This document shows positions 15,784-24,750 of a stretch of DNA of 64,000 nucleotides, one piece after another. Source of the DNA: Mangrovibacterium sp041596335 (lineage in GTDB: Bacteria; Bacteroidota; Bacteroidia; Bacteroidales; Prolixibacteraceae). The stretch is from NCBI RefSeq assembly GCF_041596335.1, contig NZ_JBFHIT010000013.1, positions 1 to 64,000 on the forward strand. Reading direction: 5' to 3'. Under the pieces are notes generated by a model. The model saw only the letters and a program-made list of their open reading frames with translations, had not been told where the DNA came from and ran no database searches. Position 1 is the stretch's first letter. Each line of letters begins with the position of its first letter. The position numbers and the translations under genes are program-made.

Positions 15784-15999
15784 AGAACCAATTTAGATAT
15801 TTCCTAAATTTCCTCACTAACACGCCACCAAAGCCCACCAATGTATCTTGTACGTTTGATAAACCTCAACAACAATAAAACCGTCATTAGAACCCAATAA
15901 AACGACACAACACAACCACACATGCTGAACAACACACACATTTATATTGCTGTTGTTCTGCCACTTACATGATTTAAGCAAACTAACACACCCAAAATA

Positions 16000-16032
16000 T
16001 TTGCAAGTTAAAAAGATAATCACTTACATTTG
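16000..16032 (+). promoter_or_regulatory. Promoter of the polyol operon
   Basis: TTTG (16000-16003), 21 bases, then TACATTTG (16025-16032), a perfect TAnnTTTG. The start point should be near 16039, at the left end of operator site 2. Confidence 0.6.
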
Positions 16033-16038
16033 TTCAGC

Positions 16039-16057
16039 TAACGTACTTTTTACGCTT
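16039..16057. promoter_or_regulatory. Operator site 2 (polyol operon)
   Basis: TAACGT, 7 bases, ACGCTT: the same architecture and spacer length as the site in the regulator leader, with two of twelve arm bases changed. It begins at the predicted start of transcription, a place where a bound repressor blocks initiation or elongation. Confidence 0.5.
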
Positions 16058-16094
16058 TTAAAACTAATCAGTAATTTACTAATGAACATTCATC

Positions 16095-16928
16095 ATGAAA
16101 GTAAAGGGAACTAAAATCGAGAGAGGAACACAAAAACCAGCCAAAAGAAAGATCCATGATATACGCTTTAACCAGCCATTATCAGCTGTCACCATCATTT
16201 TAATTGCACTACTACTGCATACGAATCGTGCCACCGCACAGGACGAACAATCAATCGCAGACAATTTCAGCGTCAACCTAGAACTGAAAAACATGCACCT
16301 GTGGCATGGCTTCGTTGTCACCCCGGGAGCGATGATCGCATCAAGCATAGAGTATGTATCCGCGAACGAAAAGTTTATTGCCGGATTATGGGGAGGCGCA
16401 AGCTTTAACGGCAACTACAAAGAGTTTTCATACTACAGCACCTACCGCCTTAGCAACAACTTCAAGCTGTCGCTGATTAGCCACAACAACTACAGCGACT
16501 ACGACGAACCAAATATTTTTAGCTACAATAAAAAAACTTCGCCGAACTTTGTCGATATCGTGGCGGAATACACCTTATCCGACGACGTGCCACTTACCAT
16601 TTACTGGTCGACCATTCTGTTTGGCAACGGAGGCGATTACGAAATAAATGAAGACGGGTCCACGACCAACTCGTTCTCTAATTATGCGGAATTGCGATAC
16701 ACGCTCTTTCCCCATCAGGACACTAAATTGACCTTATTTGCAGGAGGTGCTTTTTCATTCGCTACTGAAAAAACCTTTTATAGCGAAAACGCAAACGTAG
16801 TAAACCTGGGACTAACCGTAAGCCACGATGTCACTCTGCTAGCGAAGAAATTCCCTGTTTCGGGAACTGCCTTCTGGAACCCGGAGTCAAAAGTTGGCGC
16901 ATTACAGCTGGCCATTTCACTTTTCTAA
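16095..16928 (+). CDS. Outer-membrane beta-barrel protein of the polyol operon
   Basis: A 277-residue protein with an unusually long basic N-terminus followed by a hydrophobic signal core (PLSAVTIILIALLLHTN, cut near ATAQ). The mature part alternates polar and hydrophobic residues with many aromatics and ends in LQLAISLF, the terminal Phe typical of outer-membrane barrels. GAMIASSIEYVSANEKFIAG and NNFKLSLISHNNYSDYDE show the strand pattern. It may be a porin that lets the polyol across the outer membrane; no specific family is recognised. First gene of the operon, 22 bases before the permease. Confidence 0.65.
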   Translation: MKVKGTKIERGTQKPAKRKIHDIRFNQPLSAVTIILIALLLHTNRATAQDEQSIADNFSVNLELKNMHLWHGFVVTPGAMIASSIEYVSANEKFIAGLWGGASFNGNYKEFSYYSTYRLSNNFKLSLISHNNYSDYDEPNIFSYNKKTSPNFVDIVAEYTLSDDVPLTIYWSTILFGNGGDYEINEDGSTTNSFSNYAELRYTLFPHQDTKLTLFAGGAFSFATEKTFYSENANVVNLGLTVSHDVTLLAKKFPVSGTAFWNPESKVGALQLAISLF

Positions 16929-16950
16929 ATCAAACTAAAACATCATACCA

Positions 16951-18663
16951 ATGAAAAATTATTCAACACGAAACTTCGATCAACTGGATGAAGAACAACT
17001 TCCGGTTGCCAAGAACAAGCTTCACGGTGGCAAACATTTTGCCGGACTATATGCGGGCGAGCACGTTGCCGCTACCGAATTCGTAATTGGAGCGACCTTT
17101 GTATCGCTGGGAGCCAGCACTCGCGACATCCTTTTTGGACTTCTTATCGGGAACATTCTGGCAGTACTTAGTTGGACATTCCTCACTTCGCCAATCGCTG
17201 TGCAAACACGACTTAGTTTATACACCTACCTCAATAAGATTGCCGGAGACTCGATGACCAAGCTTTACAATTGGGCCAACGCAATCATTTTCATTGTCAT
17301 ATCCGCTGCCATGATCACAGTATCATCGTCAGCCGTTCGCTTTCTTTTTAACATTCCGGCACAGCTAAACTGGTATTCAACCAATGTTTGGTTCATCCTC
17401 ATTGTTATTATCGTGGGCCTTATTGTGGTCTTGGTTGCCATATACGGATTCAACACTGTCGCCGACTTTTCCACGATATGCGCCCCCTGGCTATTCACCT
17501 TATTTGTTGCCGGCGCTCTGGTTCTACTACCTGCACTCGCTCACTCCGTCATCGGATCAACCTCAATTTCAAACTTTAACGAGTTTCTGCAGATTGGCGA
17601 CCAGTCCATCTGGCAAGGGGTGACAAACTCCGGAGAACCCGGCATTGGCTTGCTTGAGGTTATCGGTTTTGCCTGGGCCGCGAACACCATCACACACGTC
17701 GGACTAATTGATATGGCCATTCTTCGCTTTGCGAAAAAAGCCAGCTATGGTGTTTACTCCAGTTTTGGGATGCTCTTCGGGCACTACATTGCGTGGATTG
17801 CCGCTGGTATTATGGGCGCTGGCGCCGGTGTATTAATGAACAAACCTGTGATGTCGTTAGACCCGGGTGATGTAGCGTATTACGCCTTAGGCGCATCGGG
17901 TTTTGTGATTGTAATTATTGCCGGATGGACTACTGCAAACGCCAACCTATATCGTGCCGGTCTTGCCGCACAAGCCATCTTCAAAAACCATTCACGAAGA
18001 AAAACAACCCTGGTTGTCGGAATCATTACCGTTATCACAGCCTGTTTCCCCTTCGTATTCTCGAAAATACTCCCAATGCTTACCTACGCCGGACTATTGG
18101 TTGTGCCGGTTGGCGCGATCGTATTTACCGAACATTTTGTCTTCCCAAAAATCGGATTAACCAGATACTGGGCGTACTACCAAAAACTAACATCCAGCAA
18201 ACCAGCCATTATAGCATGGGGAGCAGGTCTCACCCTTGGATTCGGGCTGAATGCGCTAAACATCATGTCGTTCTACTATCTCTTCATTCCAACATGGTTC
18301 TTCACCGCCATTTTATATACCGTAATGGCAAAAATGAATGGCGCGTCAAAAGATTACACTGAAGAAATTAAGGAAGAGGAACAACTTCAAAAAGACATTG
18401 CCATCTATCAGGAAGAAAAAGCCAAGCACGAAAAAGTGCAACACAAAGACACTTCAATCCTGTCGAAAATACTAAACATCATCGCGATTACTTGTCTGCT
18501 GGCAATTACCGCACTGGCAATCAACACCATGTTTGGAAGTCCCGATATGGAAACCTACCAATTCAACAAAGATCTTTTCCGGAGATACGCGTTCTACTGC
18601 ACCATTGGCTATTTTGTATTTGCCTACTGGAATCTTCGCCGGAAAAAAGCATTAATCAGCTAA
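16951..18663 (+). CDS. NCS1-like permease, candidate polyol transporter
   Basis: A 570-residue inner-membrane protein resembling the NCS1 nucleobase:cation symporters (CytX/cytosine permease side). The N-terminal GLYAGEHVAATEFVIGATFV and the twelve-segment core are followed by a charged linker (~residues 455-500) and two more membrane segments, an extension not usual in the family. NCS1 proteins normally carry purines, pyrimidines, hydantoins or thiamine. Here the gene sits between an outer-membrane protein and mannitol 2-dehydrogenase/fructokinase, so its substrate is more likely mannitol or a related polyol. That role is inferred from the operon only. Confidence 0.75.
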   Translation: MKNYSTRNFDQLDEEQLPVAKNKLHGGKHFAGLYAGEHVAATEFVIGATFVSLGASTRDILFGLLIGNILAVLSWTFLTSPIAVQTRLSLYTYLNKIAGDSMTKLYNWANAIIFIVISAAMITVSSSAVRFLFNIPAQLNWYSTNVWFILIVIIVGLIVVLVAIYGFNTVADFSTICAPWLFTLFVAGALVLLPALAHSVIGSTSISNFNEFLQIGDQSIWQGVTNSGEPGIGLLEVIGFAWAANTITHVGLIDMAILRFAKKASYGVYSSFGMLFGHYIAWIAAGIMGAGAGVLMNKPVMSLDPGDVAYYALGASGFVIVIIAGWTTANANLYRAGLAAQAIFKNHSRRKTTLVVGIITVITACFPFVFSKILPMLTYAGLLVVPVGAIVFTEHFVFPKIGLTRYWAYYQKLTSSKPAIIAWGAGLTLGFGLNALNIMSFYYLFIPTWFFTAILYTVMAKMNGASKDYTEEIKEEEQLQKDIAIYQEEKAKHEKVQHKDTSILSKILNIIAITCLLAITALAINTMFGSPDMETYQFNKDLFRRYAFYCTIGYFVFAYWNLRRKKALIS

Positions 18664-18690
18664 TAATCGTAAATCAAAAAAATTTAAGAT

Positions 18691-20181
18691 ATGAAAACAT
18701 CAATCGCTTTAAATCAGGAAAACTTAAGCAAACTGCCCGCCAACGTAAAAGTTCCATCTTACAACCGGGACCAAGTAAAAACCAGCATTGTACACATTGG
18801 TGTTGGAAACTTCCACCGCTCTCACGAAGCCTATTACACCAACGAACTGATGGAGCGCTACGGCGTTCTGGACTGCGGAATCTGCGGCATCGGACTATTG
18901 GATTACGACCGGCGCATTTACAACATACTGAAAGACCAGGACGGCTTATATACGCTGGTGATCAAAGAGCTCGACGGCTCGCTAAACGCACGGGTGATTG
19001 GATCGATTGTGGAATTTATTTTTGCGCCGGAGAATCCGATCGCTGTCATCGAAAAGATGGCAAATCCGGATATTAAAATCATTTCATTAACCATTACCGA
19101 AGGTGGCTACAACTTAAACGAAGGCACCGGCGAATTCGACTTCAGCAATCCGGTAATCGTTGAAGACATGAAAAACCCAATGTCGCCAAAAACCGTATTT
19201 GGCTATCTGGCCCAAGCACTAAAACTGCGCATGCAGCGAGGCACCGGTGGTTGCACCATCCAATCGTGCGACAACATCCAAGGCAATGGCGATGTGGCCA
19301 AAAAGTCGCTTTTAAACTACGTTGAAAAAGCAGAACCCGAACTGATGGGCTGGATTGAAGAGAACGTGTCATTCCCCAACGCCATGGTCGATCGCATTAC
19401 TCCGGTAACCGTTGCAACCGATATCGCCAATCTTCAGGAAGAATTTCTCCTGGACGACCAATGGCCGGTTGTTTGTGAACCATTTATTCAATGGGTAATC
19501 GAAGATGATTTTAAAGCAGGACGACCTGCATGGGAAAAAGTGGGTGCTCAGTTTGTTGAAAACGTTGTTCCTTTCGAAAACATGAAACTCCGCCTGCTGA
19601 ACGCCGGCCACTCGGTACTGGGAATGCTTGGCGCCTTGCACGGCTACAAAACCATCGACGAAGCAGCTCGCGACGAAGATTTTAAAACCTTCCTTCGGGC
19701 ATTCATGGACGCAGAAGCCAGCGCGACACTTGGCAACCTGGGTGATATCGACCTGGAAAAATACAAGGACAGCCTGATCGCACGTTTCCAGAACATCTAC
19801 ATTAAAGACCTCATTTCGAGAATCTGTCTGGAAAGCTCGGCTAAGTTCCCAATTTTTGTACTGCCAACAATCAAAGCACAACTAAAAACCGGCGGCAGTT
19901 TTGCCCGGGCTGCATTTGTTGTCGCGGCGTGGTGCCGATACAACGATGGGCAGGACGAAAACGGAAACACCTACCCCATTGAGGATGCCATGAGCAACGA
20001 GTTGATCCGCGCCGCGGCACTATCGCATCAAAACCCGGTGCGCTTCCTCGAGATTGAACAAATTTTTGGTGATCTGGCAAAGAACAAAACATTTGTCGAT
20101 GCATTCCTGACTTCACTTAACATGCTGCGTACCAAAAAAGTGAAAGACTGTGTGAAAGAATTAAACACTAAACTCGGCTAA
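18691..20181 (+). CDS. Mannitol 2-dehydrogenase family protein
   Basis: A 496-residue NAD(P)-dependent polyol dehydrogenase of the long-chain mannitol dehydrogenase family, expected to oxidise D-mannitol to D-fructose. The nucleotide-binding start is IVHIGVGNFHRSHEAYYTNE, and the catalytic region is MKLRLLNAGHSVLGMLGAL with the family Lys-Asn-His triad. Fructuronate reductase and arabinitol dehydrogenase belong to the same family; the fructokinase gene starting one base after the stop favours mannitol, since it would phosphorylate the fructose produced. Confidence 0.85.
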   Translation: MKTSIALNQENLSKLPANVKVPSYNRDQVKTSIVHIGVGNFHRSHEAYYTNELMERYGVLDCGICGIGLLDYDRRIYNILKDQDGLYTLVIKELDGSLNARVIGSIVEFIFAPENPIAVIEKMANPDIKIISLTITEGGYNLNEGTGEFDFSNPVIVEDMKNPMSPKTVFGYLAQALKLRMQRGTGGCTIQSCDNIQGNGDVAKKSLLNYVEKAEPELMGWIEENVSFPNAMVDRITPVTVATDIANLQEEFLLDDQWPVVCEPFIQWVIEDDFKAGRPAWEKVGAQFVENVVPFENMKLRLLNAGHSVLGMLGALHGYKTIDEAARDEDFKTFLRAFMDAEASATLGNLGDIDLEKYKDSLIARFQNIYIKDLISRICLESSAKFPIFVLPTIKAQLKTGGSFARAAFVVAAWCRYNDGQDENGNTYPIEDAMSNELIRAAALSHQNPVRFLEIEQIFGDLAKNKTFVDAFLTSLNMLRTKKVKDCVKELNTKLG

Positions 20182-20182
20182 G

Positions 20183-21067
20183 ATGAAAAACATTGTATGT
20201 TACGGAGAAGTATTATGGGATATGCTCCCCTCCGGCAAAAAGCTTGGTGGAGCCCCGTTAAACGTGGCGCTCCGGGCTCAATCGCTCGGAAACAACGCCA
20301 CAGTCATCAGCGCGATTGGCAATGATGAGCTTGGGCACGAGATCATTCGGGAGATGAAGGCCTATGCCGCTAACACCGGCCACATTCAGATTAGCAAGAA
20401 CTATGAAACCAGCGTCGTGCTGGTTCATCTCGACCAGGAAGGATCGGCAACTTATGAAATTAAGATGCCATGCGCATGGGACGACATAGCAATTTCGGCA
20501 CAAGACATTGAAATAGTGCGAAACTCGGATGCCTTTATTTATGGAAGTTTGATTGCGCGCAACAGCACCTCCAGAGATACCTTATGCGCCTTGCTTAAAG
20601 AAGCGAAGTTCAAGGTTTTTGATGTGAATTTGCGCCCTCCGCACTTTTCTCAGGAAACCCTGATGAACCTGATGAAACAGGCTGATTTCATTAAACTGAA
20701 CGACGATGAAATTTTTCTGATTTGCGGTAATATGGGCTTCCACAGCCAATCGTTTGAAGCAGCAATTCGTTTTTTGGCCTCACATACCAACACCAACCAA
20801 ATTTGCGTAACGCGGGGAAAAGATGGCGCCATCCTCTTTGTTGGCGATGAATTTATTTACAATCGCGGGTACAAAATAACCGTTGCCGACACAGTCGGAG
20901 CCGGAGATTCATTCCTGGCATCGCTCATTAGCAAGCTTCTGAATGGCAGCACGCCACAAGAAGCCATTGATTTCGCCAGCGCTGTCGGTGCCATCGTAGC
21001 ATCAAAAGAAGGAGCAAACCCGGTTCTTGCAGCAAGCGAAATAATGAACATGATCGAGCCAAAATAA
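20183..21067 (+). CDS. PfkB-family carbohydrate kinase, probable fructokinase
   Basis: A 294-residue ribokinase-fold kinase. The N-terminal GEVLWDMLPSGKKLGGAPLN matches fructokinases (the GG motif), and the C-terminal signature DTVGAGDSFLASLIS carries the catalytic Asp at ~242. It would turn cytoplasmic fructose into fructose 6-phosphate for glycolysis, completing the mannitol route of the operon. It starts one base after the dehydrogenase stop, so translation is coupled. It is the last gene of the operon and is followed 135 bases later by a strong terminator. Confidence 0.87.
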   Translation: MKNIVCYGEVLWDMLPSGKKLGGAPLNVALRAQSLGNNATVISAIGNDELGHEIIREMKAYAANTGHIQISKNYETSVVLVHLDQEGSATYEIKMPCAWDDIAISAQDIEIVRNSDAFIYGSLIARNSTSRDTLCALLKEAKFKVFDVNLRPPHFSQETLMNLMKQADFIKLNDDEIFLICGNMGFHSQSFEAAIRFLASHTNTNQICVTRGKDGAILFVGDEFIYNRGYKITVADTVGAGDSFLASLISKLLNGSTPQEAIDFASAVGAIVASKEGANPVLAASEIMNMIEPK

Positions 21068-21202
21068 TCGAACGCATTCAAATTACCGTTTTGTCTTCGA
21101 CTATTTCAACACAAAGAAGCCATTCCAGGCACTAGCCGAAACTACTCCAACACAATCGGAATTCGACTGGCCAGGCTTCGAAAACAAACTCACTATATTT
21201 TC

Positions 21203-21233
21203 ACGGGGAACCTGGCAAGGCTCCCCGTTTTTA
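21203..21233 (+). terminator. Terminator of the polyol operon
   Basis: ACGGGGA and TCCCCGT form a perfect 7-bp stem with a partly paired loop, followed by a run of T. Confidence 0.85.
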
Positions 21234-21491
21234 TTTCCATCGCCCGGCAATTGATTCCGACAGCTGAAACAAGCGAATAGAATAACCTACATGCATTCCG
21301 CAAAAGCGCCGTCACCGACTCTAAATTGGCCATGCTTTTTCGCATCCCATCCGGAATTTTAACTTTGCAGTACATTTCCTGTAGCGAAAGTGAAATCCAT
21401 TGACGGACAAGCTCGGCTGATCCGCCATTCCGATCACTCGAACACATTCATTTTCGCCTTTTTTTTTGAATCTTAATTTTAGATTGACACT
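21234..21491. other. Intergenic leader before the flavin reductase gene
   Basis: No gene recognised. TAACTTTG at 21360-21367 is a perfect -7 match on the plus strand and could drive the next gene with a leader of about 115 bases; its -33 region (CTTTTTC) is poor. A minus-strand open frame of 84 codons over this stretch shows no family resemblance. Confidence 0.35.
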
Positions 21492-22091
21492 ATGACAACG
21501 CCCAAAAAAACCGACTGGAAACCCGGAACAATGGTTTATCCGGTTCCTGCTGTTTTAGTTAGCTGCGGTGAAACACCCGAGGAATACAACCTAATCACAG
21601 TAGCATGGACCGGAACCATTTGTAGTGATCCGCCCATGTGCTACATTTCAGTGCGGCCATCCCGCCATTCCTACGAAATCATCAAGCGAACAGGGGAATA
21701 TGTGATCAACCTCACCACCGAAGAACTCGCCCGTGCAACCGACTGGTGCGGCGTAAAATCAGGTTCGAAAGTGAATAAATGGAAAGAAATGGGCCTCACT
21801 CCTGCTCCGGCCACCATCGTAAAAGCCCCTATTCTGGCCGAAGCTCCCATCTCAATCGAGTGTAAGGTGAAGGACATTGTGAACCTTGGCACCCATGATA
21901 TGTTTATCTCGGAAGTGGTGAACGTGATTGCCGACGAGCGCTACCTCGACCCCGAAACCGGGGCATTCAGCCTAAAACAAGCCAAGCCAATTTGTTACGT
22001 TCACGGACACTATTTCAAAGTTGGTGAGCAGATTGGTAAATTTGGCTGGTCGGTTGAGAAGAAAAAGAAGACAACAAAAAGAAAAAAATAA
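21492..22091 (+). CDS. Flavin reductase-like FMN-binding protein
   Basis: A 199-residue cytoplasmic protein of the flavin reductase-like split-barrel family. MTTPKKTDWKPGTMVYPVPA leads into VLVSCGE, NLITVAWTGTICSDPPMCYI and SVRPSRHSYE, the FMN-binding core, and ends with a lysine-rich tail. Members bind FMN and reduce flavins or act as small redox proteins; the partner is unknown. The Dcp peptidase gene follows after 32 bases, so they may share a transcript. Confidence 0.85.
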   Translation: MTTPKKTDWKPGTMVYPVPAVLVSCGETPEEYNLITVAWTGTICSDPPMCYISVRPSRHSYEIIKRTGEYVINLTTEELARATDWCGVKSGSKVNKWKEMGLTPAPATIVKAPILAEAPISIECKVKDIVNLGTHDMFISEVVNVIADERYLDPETGAFSLKQAKPICYVHGHYFKVGEQIGKFGWSVEKKKKTTKRKK

Positions 22092-22123
22092 TCGCCCGAA
22101 AACAGAAAAACCAGCATTAGAGT

Positions 22124-24181
22124 ATGGAAACAAAAGATACAGCAATCGGATTAAATCCACTATTGGAGCCTTTCAATACCCTACACGATACCGCTCCGTT
22201 TACTAAAATTAAAAACGACCATTATTTACCAGCTTTCAAAGAAGCAATCGGACTTGCGAAGGCTGAAATCCAGGACATTATCGACAATCCGGCAGCAGCG
22301 ACTTTTGAAAACACCATTGAAGCAATGGAACACACCGGCGAACGGCTGAACATTATCCGGGGAGTTTTCTTCAACCTAAACTCGGCCGAGACCAACGCCG
22401 AGATGCAGAAAATTGCTCAGGAAGTTGCGCCAATGCTCTCGGAATTCGGGAACGACATTAGCCTGAACGAAGATTTGTTTGCCCGTGTAAAAGCGGTTTA
22501 TGCGCAAAAAGATGAATTAAAACTATCGGTGGAACAGCAGACCCTGCTCGACAACAGCTACCAAAGTTTTGTGCGAAACGGCGCCAACCTCAATGCCGAA
22601 GATAAAGAGAAATACCGCCGGATTACGGGCGAACTGAGTAAACTCGGGCTTCAGTTTTCGCAAAATATACTGGCCGAAACCAACGCCTTTGAGATGCAAC
22701 TGACCGATGAAGCAGAACTCTCGGGACTGCCTGGTTTTGTGCGCGAAGCAGCTGCACTCACCGCAAAACAAAAAGAAAAAGAAGGCTGGATTTTCACCCT
22801 TCAACATCCGAGCTTCCTCCCCTTTATGAAATACGCGGACCGAAGAGATTTGCGCGAGAAACTATTTCGGGCCTCCTCGTGCAAGGGAAACCAAGACAAT
22901 GAGTACGACAACAAGGAAATCATTAAAAAGATATTGGATCTGAAGCTTGAAAAGGCAAGACTGCTGGGCTTTAATTCGCATGCCGAGTTTAAGCTGAAAC
23001 GCCGAATGGCCGAAACCCCTGAAAAAGTGGTCACCTTCCTCGACGAATTGCACCAGGCTTCGAAATCGTTTGCCCAAGCCGATTTAGCCGAAGTTCAGCA
23101 GTTCGCCAGCGAGCTCGGCTTCGAAGGTACCATCGAACGCTGGGACTGGGCTTACTACTCGGAGAAGCTCAAAAATGCCCGCTACGGATTCAACGAGGAG
23201 GAGGTGAAACCCTACTTCAAACTGGAAAATGTAACCCAAGGAGTTTTCGGATTGGCCAGTCAATTGTACCAACTGGATTTCAAGGAAAATCCAACCATCG
23301 AAGTTTACCATCCGGATGTAAAAGCCTACGAAGTATTTAACGCCAAAGGTGAGTTTATCGCCGTTTTCTACATGGACTTTTTCCCTCGCGAGGGCAAGCG
23401 CTCCGGCGCCTGGATGACCGACTACCGCTCGCAATATCTGCTCAATGGCGAAAACAAACGGCCACACATCAGTATTGTTTGCAACTTTACCAAACCAACC
23501 GAAACCAAACCTTCGCTACTTACATTCGACAAGCTGACCACCTACCTGCATGAATTTGGCCATGCCCTGCACGGGATGCTCAGCCAATGTCGGTATGCCA
23601 GCACTTCGGGGACCAGCGTTTACTGGGATTTTGTAGAGTTGCCGTCGCAAATGCACGAAAACTGGGCCTACGAAAAAGAATGGCTCGACCAATTTGCCGT
23701 GCATTATGAAACCGGCGAAAAGCTACCCGAAGAGCTAATTCAGAAAATCATTTCGGCTAAGAATTTCCAGTCGGGATATTTTCAGGAGCGCCAACTAAGC
23801 TTTGGCATGCTCGACATGGCTTATTACACCCGCGACGAAGCACTGACGGAAAGCATTCCGGAATTTGAAGCCAAAGCGATGCAACCAACTCAGTTGCTTA
23901 AGCCGGTTGAAGGATCGCTGATGAGCACAGCCTTTTCGCACATTTTTGCCGGAGGCTACGATGCTGGCTACTACAGCTACAAATGGGCCGAAGTTCTCGA
24001 CGCCGACGCCTATTCGGTATTTCAACAAAATGGCATTTTCGACCGGGCAACAGCCGACTCGTTTCGTAAAAACATTCTGGAAAAAGGTGGCAGCGAACAC
24101 CCGATGAAGCTTTACAAACGCTTCCGCGGACAGGAACCAACAATAGATGCCTTACTGGAACGCAGTGGCTTAAAAAAATAG
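22124..24181 (+). CDS. dcp: Peptidyl-dipeptidase Dcp-like M3 metallopeptidase
   Basis: A 685-residue zinc peptidase of family M3A, releasing dipeptides from peptide C-termini or acting as an oligopeptidase A. The N-terminus (NPLLEPFNTLHDTAPFTKIK) is typical of Dcp/PrlC. The zinc site HEFGH is at residues 476-480 (TTYLHEFGHALHGML), with the third ligand Glu in YWDFVELPSQMHENW. There is no signal peptide, so it acts in the cytoplasm, complementing the exported M3 enzyme at 12390. It ends in a hairpin terminator. Confidence 0.92.
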   Translation: METKDTAIGLNPLLEPFNTLHDTAPFTKIKNDHYLPAFKEAIGLAKAEIQDIIDNPAAATFENTIEAMEHTGERLNIIRGVFFNLNSAETNAEMQKIAQEVAPMLSEFGNDISLNEDLFARVKAVYAQKDELKLSVEQQTLLDNSYQSFVRNGANLNAEDKEKYRRITGELSKLGLQFSQNILAETNAFEMQLTDEAELSGLPGFVREAAALTAKQKEKEGWIFTLQHPSFLPFMKYADRRDLREKLFRASSCKGNQDNEYDNKEIIKKILDLKLEKARLLGFNSHAEFKLKRRMAETPEKVVTFLDELHQASKSFAQADLAEVQQFASELGFEGTIERWDWAYYSEKLKNARYGFNEEEVKPYFKLENVTQGVFGLASQLYQLDFKENPTIEVYHPDVKAYEVFNAKGEFIAVFYMDFFPREGKRSGAWMTDYRSQYLLNGENKRPHISIVCNFTKPTETKPSLLTFDKLTTYLHEFGHALHGMLSQCRYASTSGTSVYWDFVELPSQMHENWAYEKEWLDQFAVHYETGEKLPEELIQKIISAKNFQSGYFQERQLSFGMLDMAYYTRDEALTESIPEFEAKAMQPTQLLKPVEGSLMSTAFSHIFAGGYDAGYYSYKWAEVLDADAYSVFQQNGIFDRATADSFRKNILEKGGSEHPMKLYKRFRGQEPTIDALLERSGLKK

Positions 24182-24218
24182 ACCAACCTGGTTCGCTCAA
24201 AATTCTCAAACATACATC

Positions 24219-24264
24219 GAAGAGGAAAATCCCGAACTGGTTTCGGGGTCTTCCTCTTTCATTT
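24219..24264 (+). terminator. Terminator after dcp
   Basis: GAGGAA...TTCCTC with an inner TCCCGAA/TTCGGGG helix (24222-24256), followed by TTTCATTTT. Confidence 0.7.
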
Positions 24265-24327
24265 TGATCTCCGGAATTTCAAAATCAATACGTCGTTGCC
24301 ATCCAATTCAACATTGGTAAACGAAGC

Positions 24328-24443
24328 AAAAAAAAAAGAGCAATCACCCCGTCGGGTAATCGCTCTCTAACCTTTTCTCTTTATGTATGTCTGAAAAAAC
24401 TATTCTTGTTGTTTCACTTACCTGTTTTGAGGCAAACTACTGA
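24328..24443 (-). ncRNA. Candidate small RNA, copy 1 of a tandem pair
   Basis: A ~116-base minus-strand unit: a sigma-54-like promoter, a conserved start block (22 bases at 24424-24445 with 19 shared with copy 2), a block TAACCTTTTCT (24368-24378 in plus reading) shared with copy 2, and a strong terminator with ten T (24328-24365). The terminator stem has two G-U pairs if read on the minus strand but A-C mismatches if read on the plus strand, which fixes the direction. No open frame is seen in it. Confidence 0.6.
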
Positions 24444-24453
24444 AGCAAACGAG

Positions 24454-24470
24454 TACAAGTACCATGCCAA
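24454..24470 (-). promoter_or_regulatory. Sigma-54-like promoter of small RNA copy 1
   Basis: On the minus strand TTGGCATGGTACTTGTA, close to the sigma-54 form TTGGCAC-N5-TTGCA with the exact 12-base distance between the -24 GG and the -12 position. Predicted start at about 24443. Confidence 0.5.
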
Positions 24471-24549
24471 AACTTCGTCTTATGGCCGTTTAAATCGAGT
24501 TACGATTGGAATTTTCCAGAAAAAGAAGTTATCACGGTACACACAGAAC

Positions 24550-24643
24550 AAAAGCAACCGCTTTTGCGATTGCTTTTTTAACCTTTTCTTTCTGTGTTAA
24601 CTCTGTTTCTAGTTCTGTCTACTGGCTTTGAGGTAAACTAGTG
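24550..24643 (-). ncRNA. Candidate small RNA, copy 2 of a tandem pair
   Basis: A ~94-base minus-strand unit with the same layout as copy 1: start block at 24625-24646, TAACCTTTTCT at 24579-24589, then a 12-bp terminator stem AAAAGCAACCGC/GCGATTGCTTTT (24550-24577). The one non-Watson-Crick pair is U-G on the minus strand and C-A on the plus strand. The U-tract after the stem is weaker than in copy 1. No coding frame. Confidence 0.55.
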
Positions 24644-24653
24644 AAGATAATGG

Positions 24654-24670
24654 ATCAATTACTATGCCAA
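24654..24670 (-). promoter_or_regulatory. Sigma-54-like promoter of small RNA copy 2
   Basis: On the minus strand TTGGCATAGTAATTGAT: the same -24 element and spacing as in copy 1, with a weaker -12 element (TTGAT). Predicted start at about 24643. Confidence 0.45.
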
Positions 24671-24750
24671 ACACTCTGTAACGACTTCAAAAAAACCACC
24701 ATTAAGAATTATTAAGAACTAGCGGGCAAAAAAATCAATTCTCCAAAATA

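Noticed and set aside
21193..21447. Minus-strand open frame of 84 codons after the fructokinase gene
   Set aside because: Overlaps the operon terminator and has no recognisable features or start signal.
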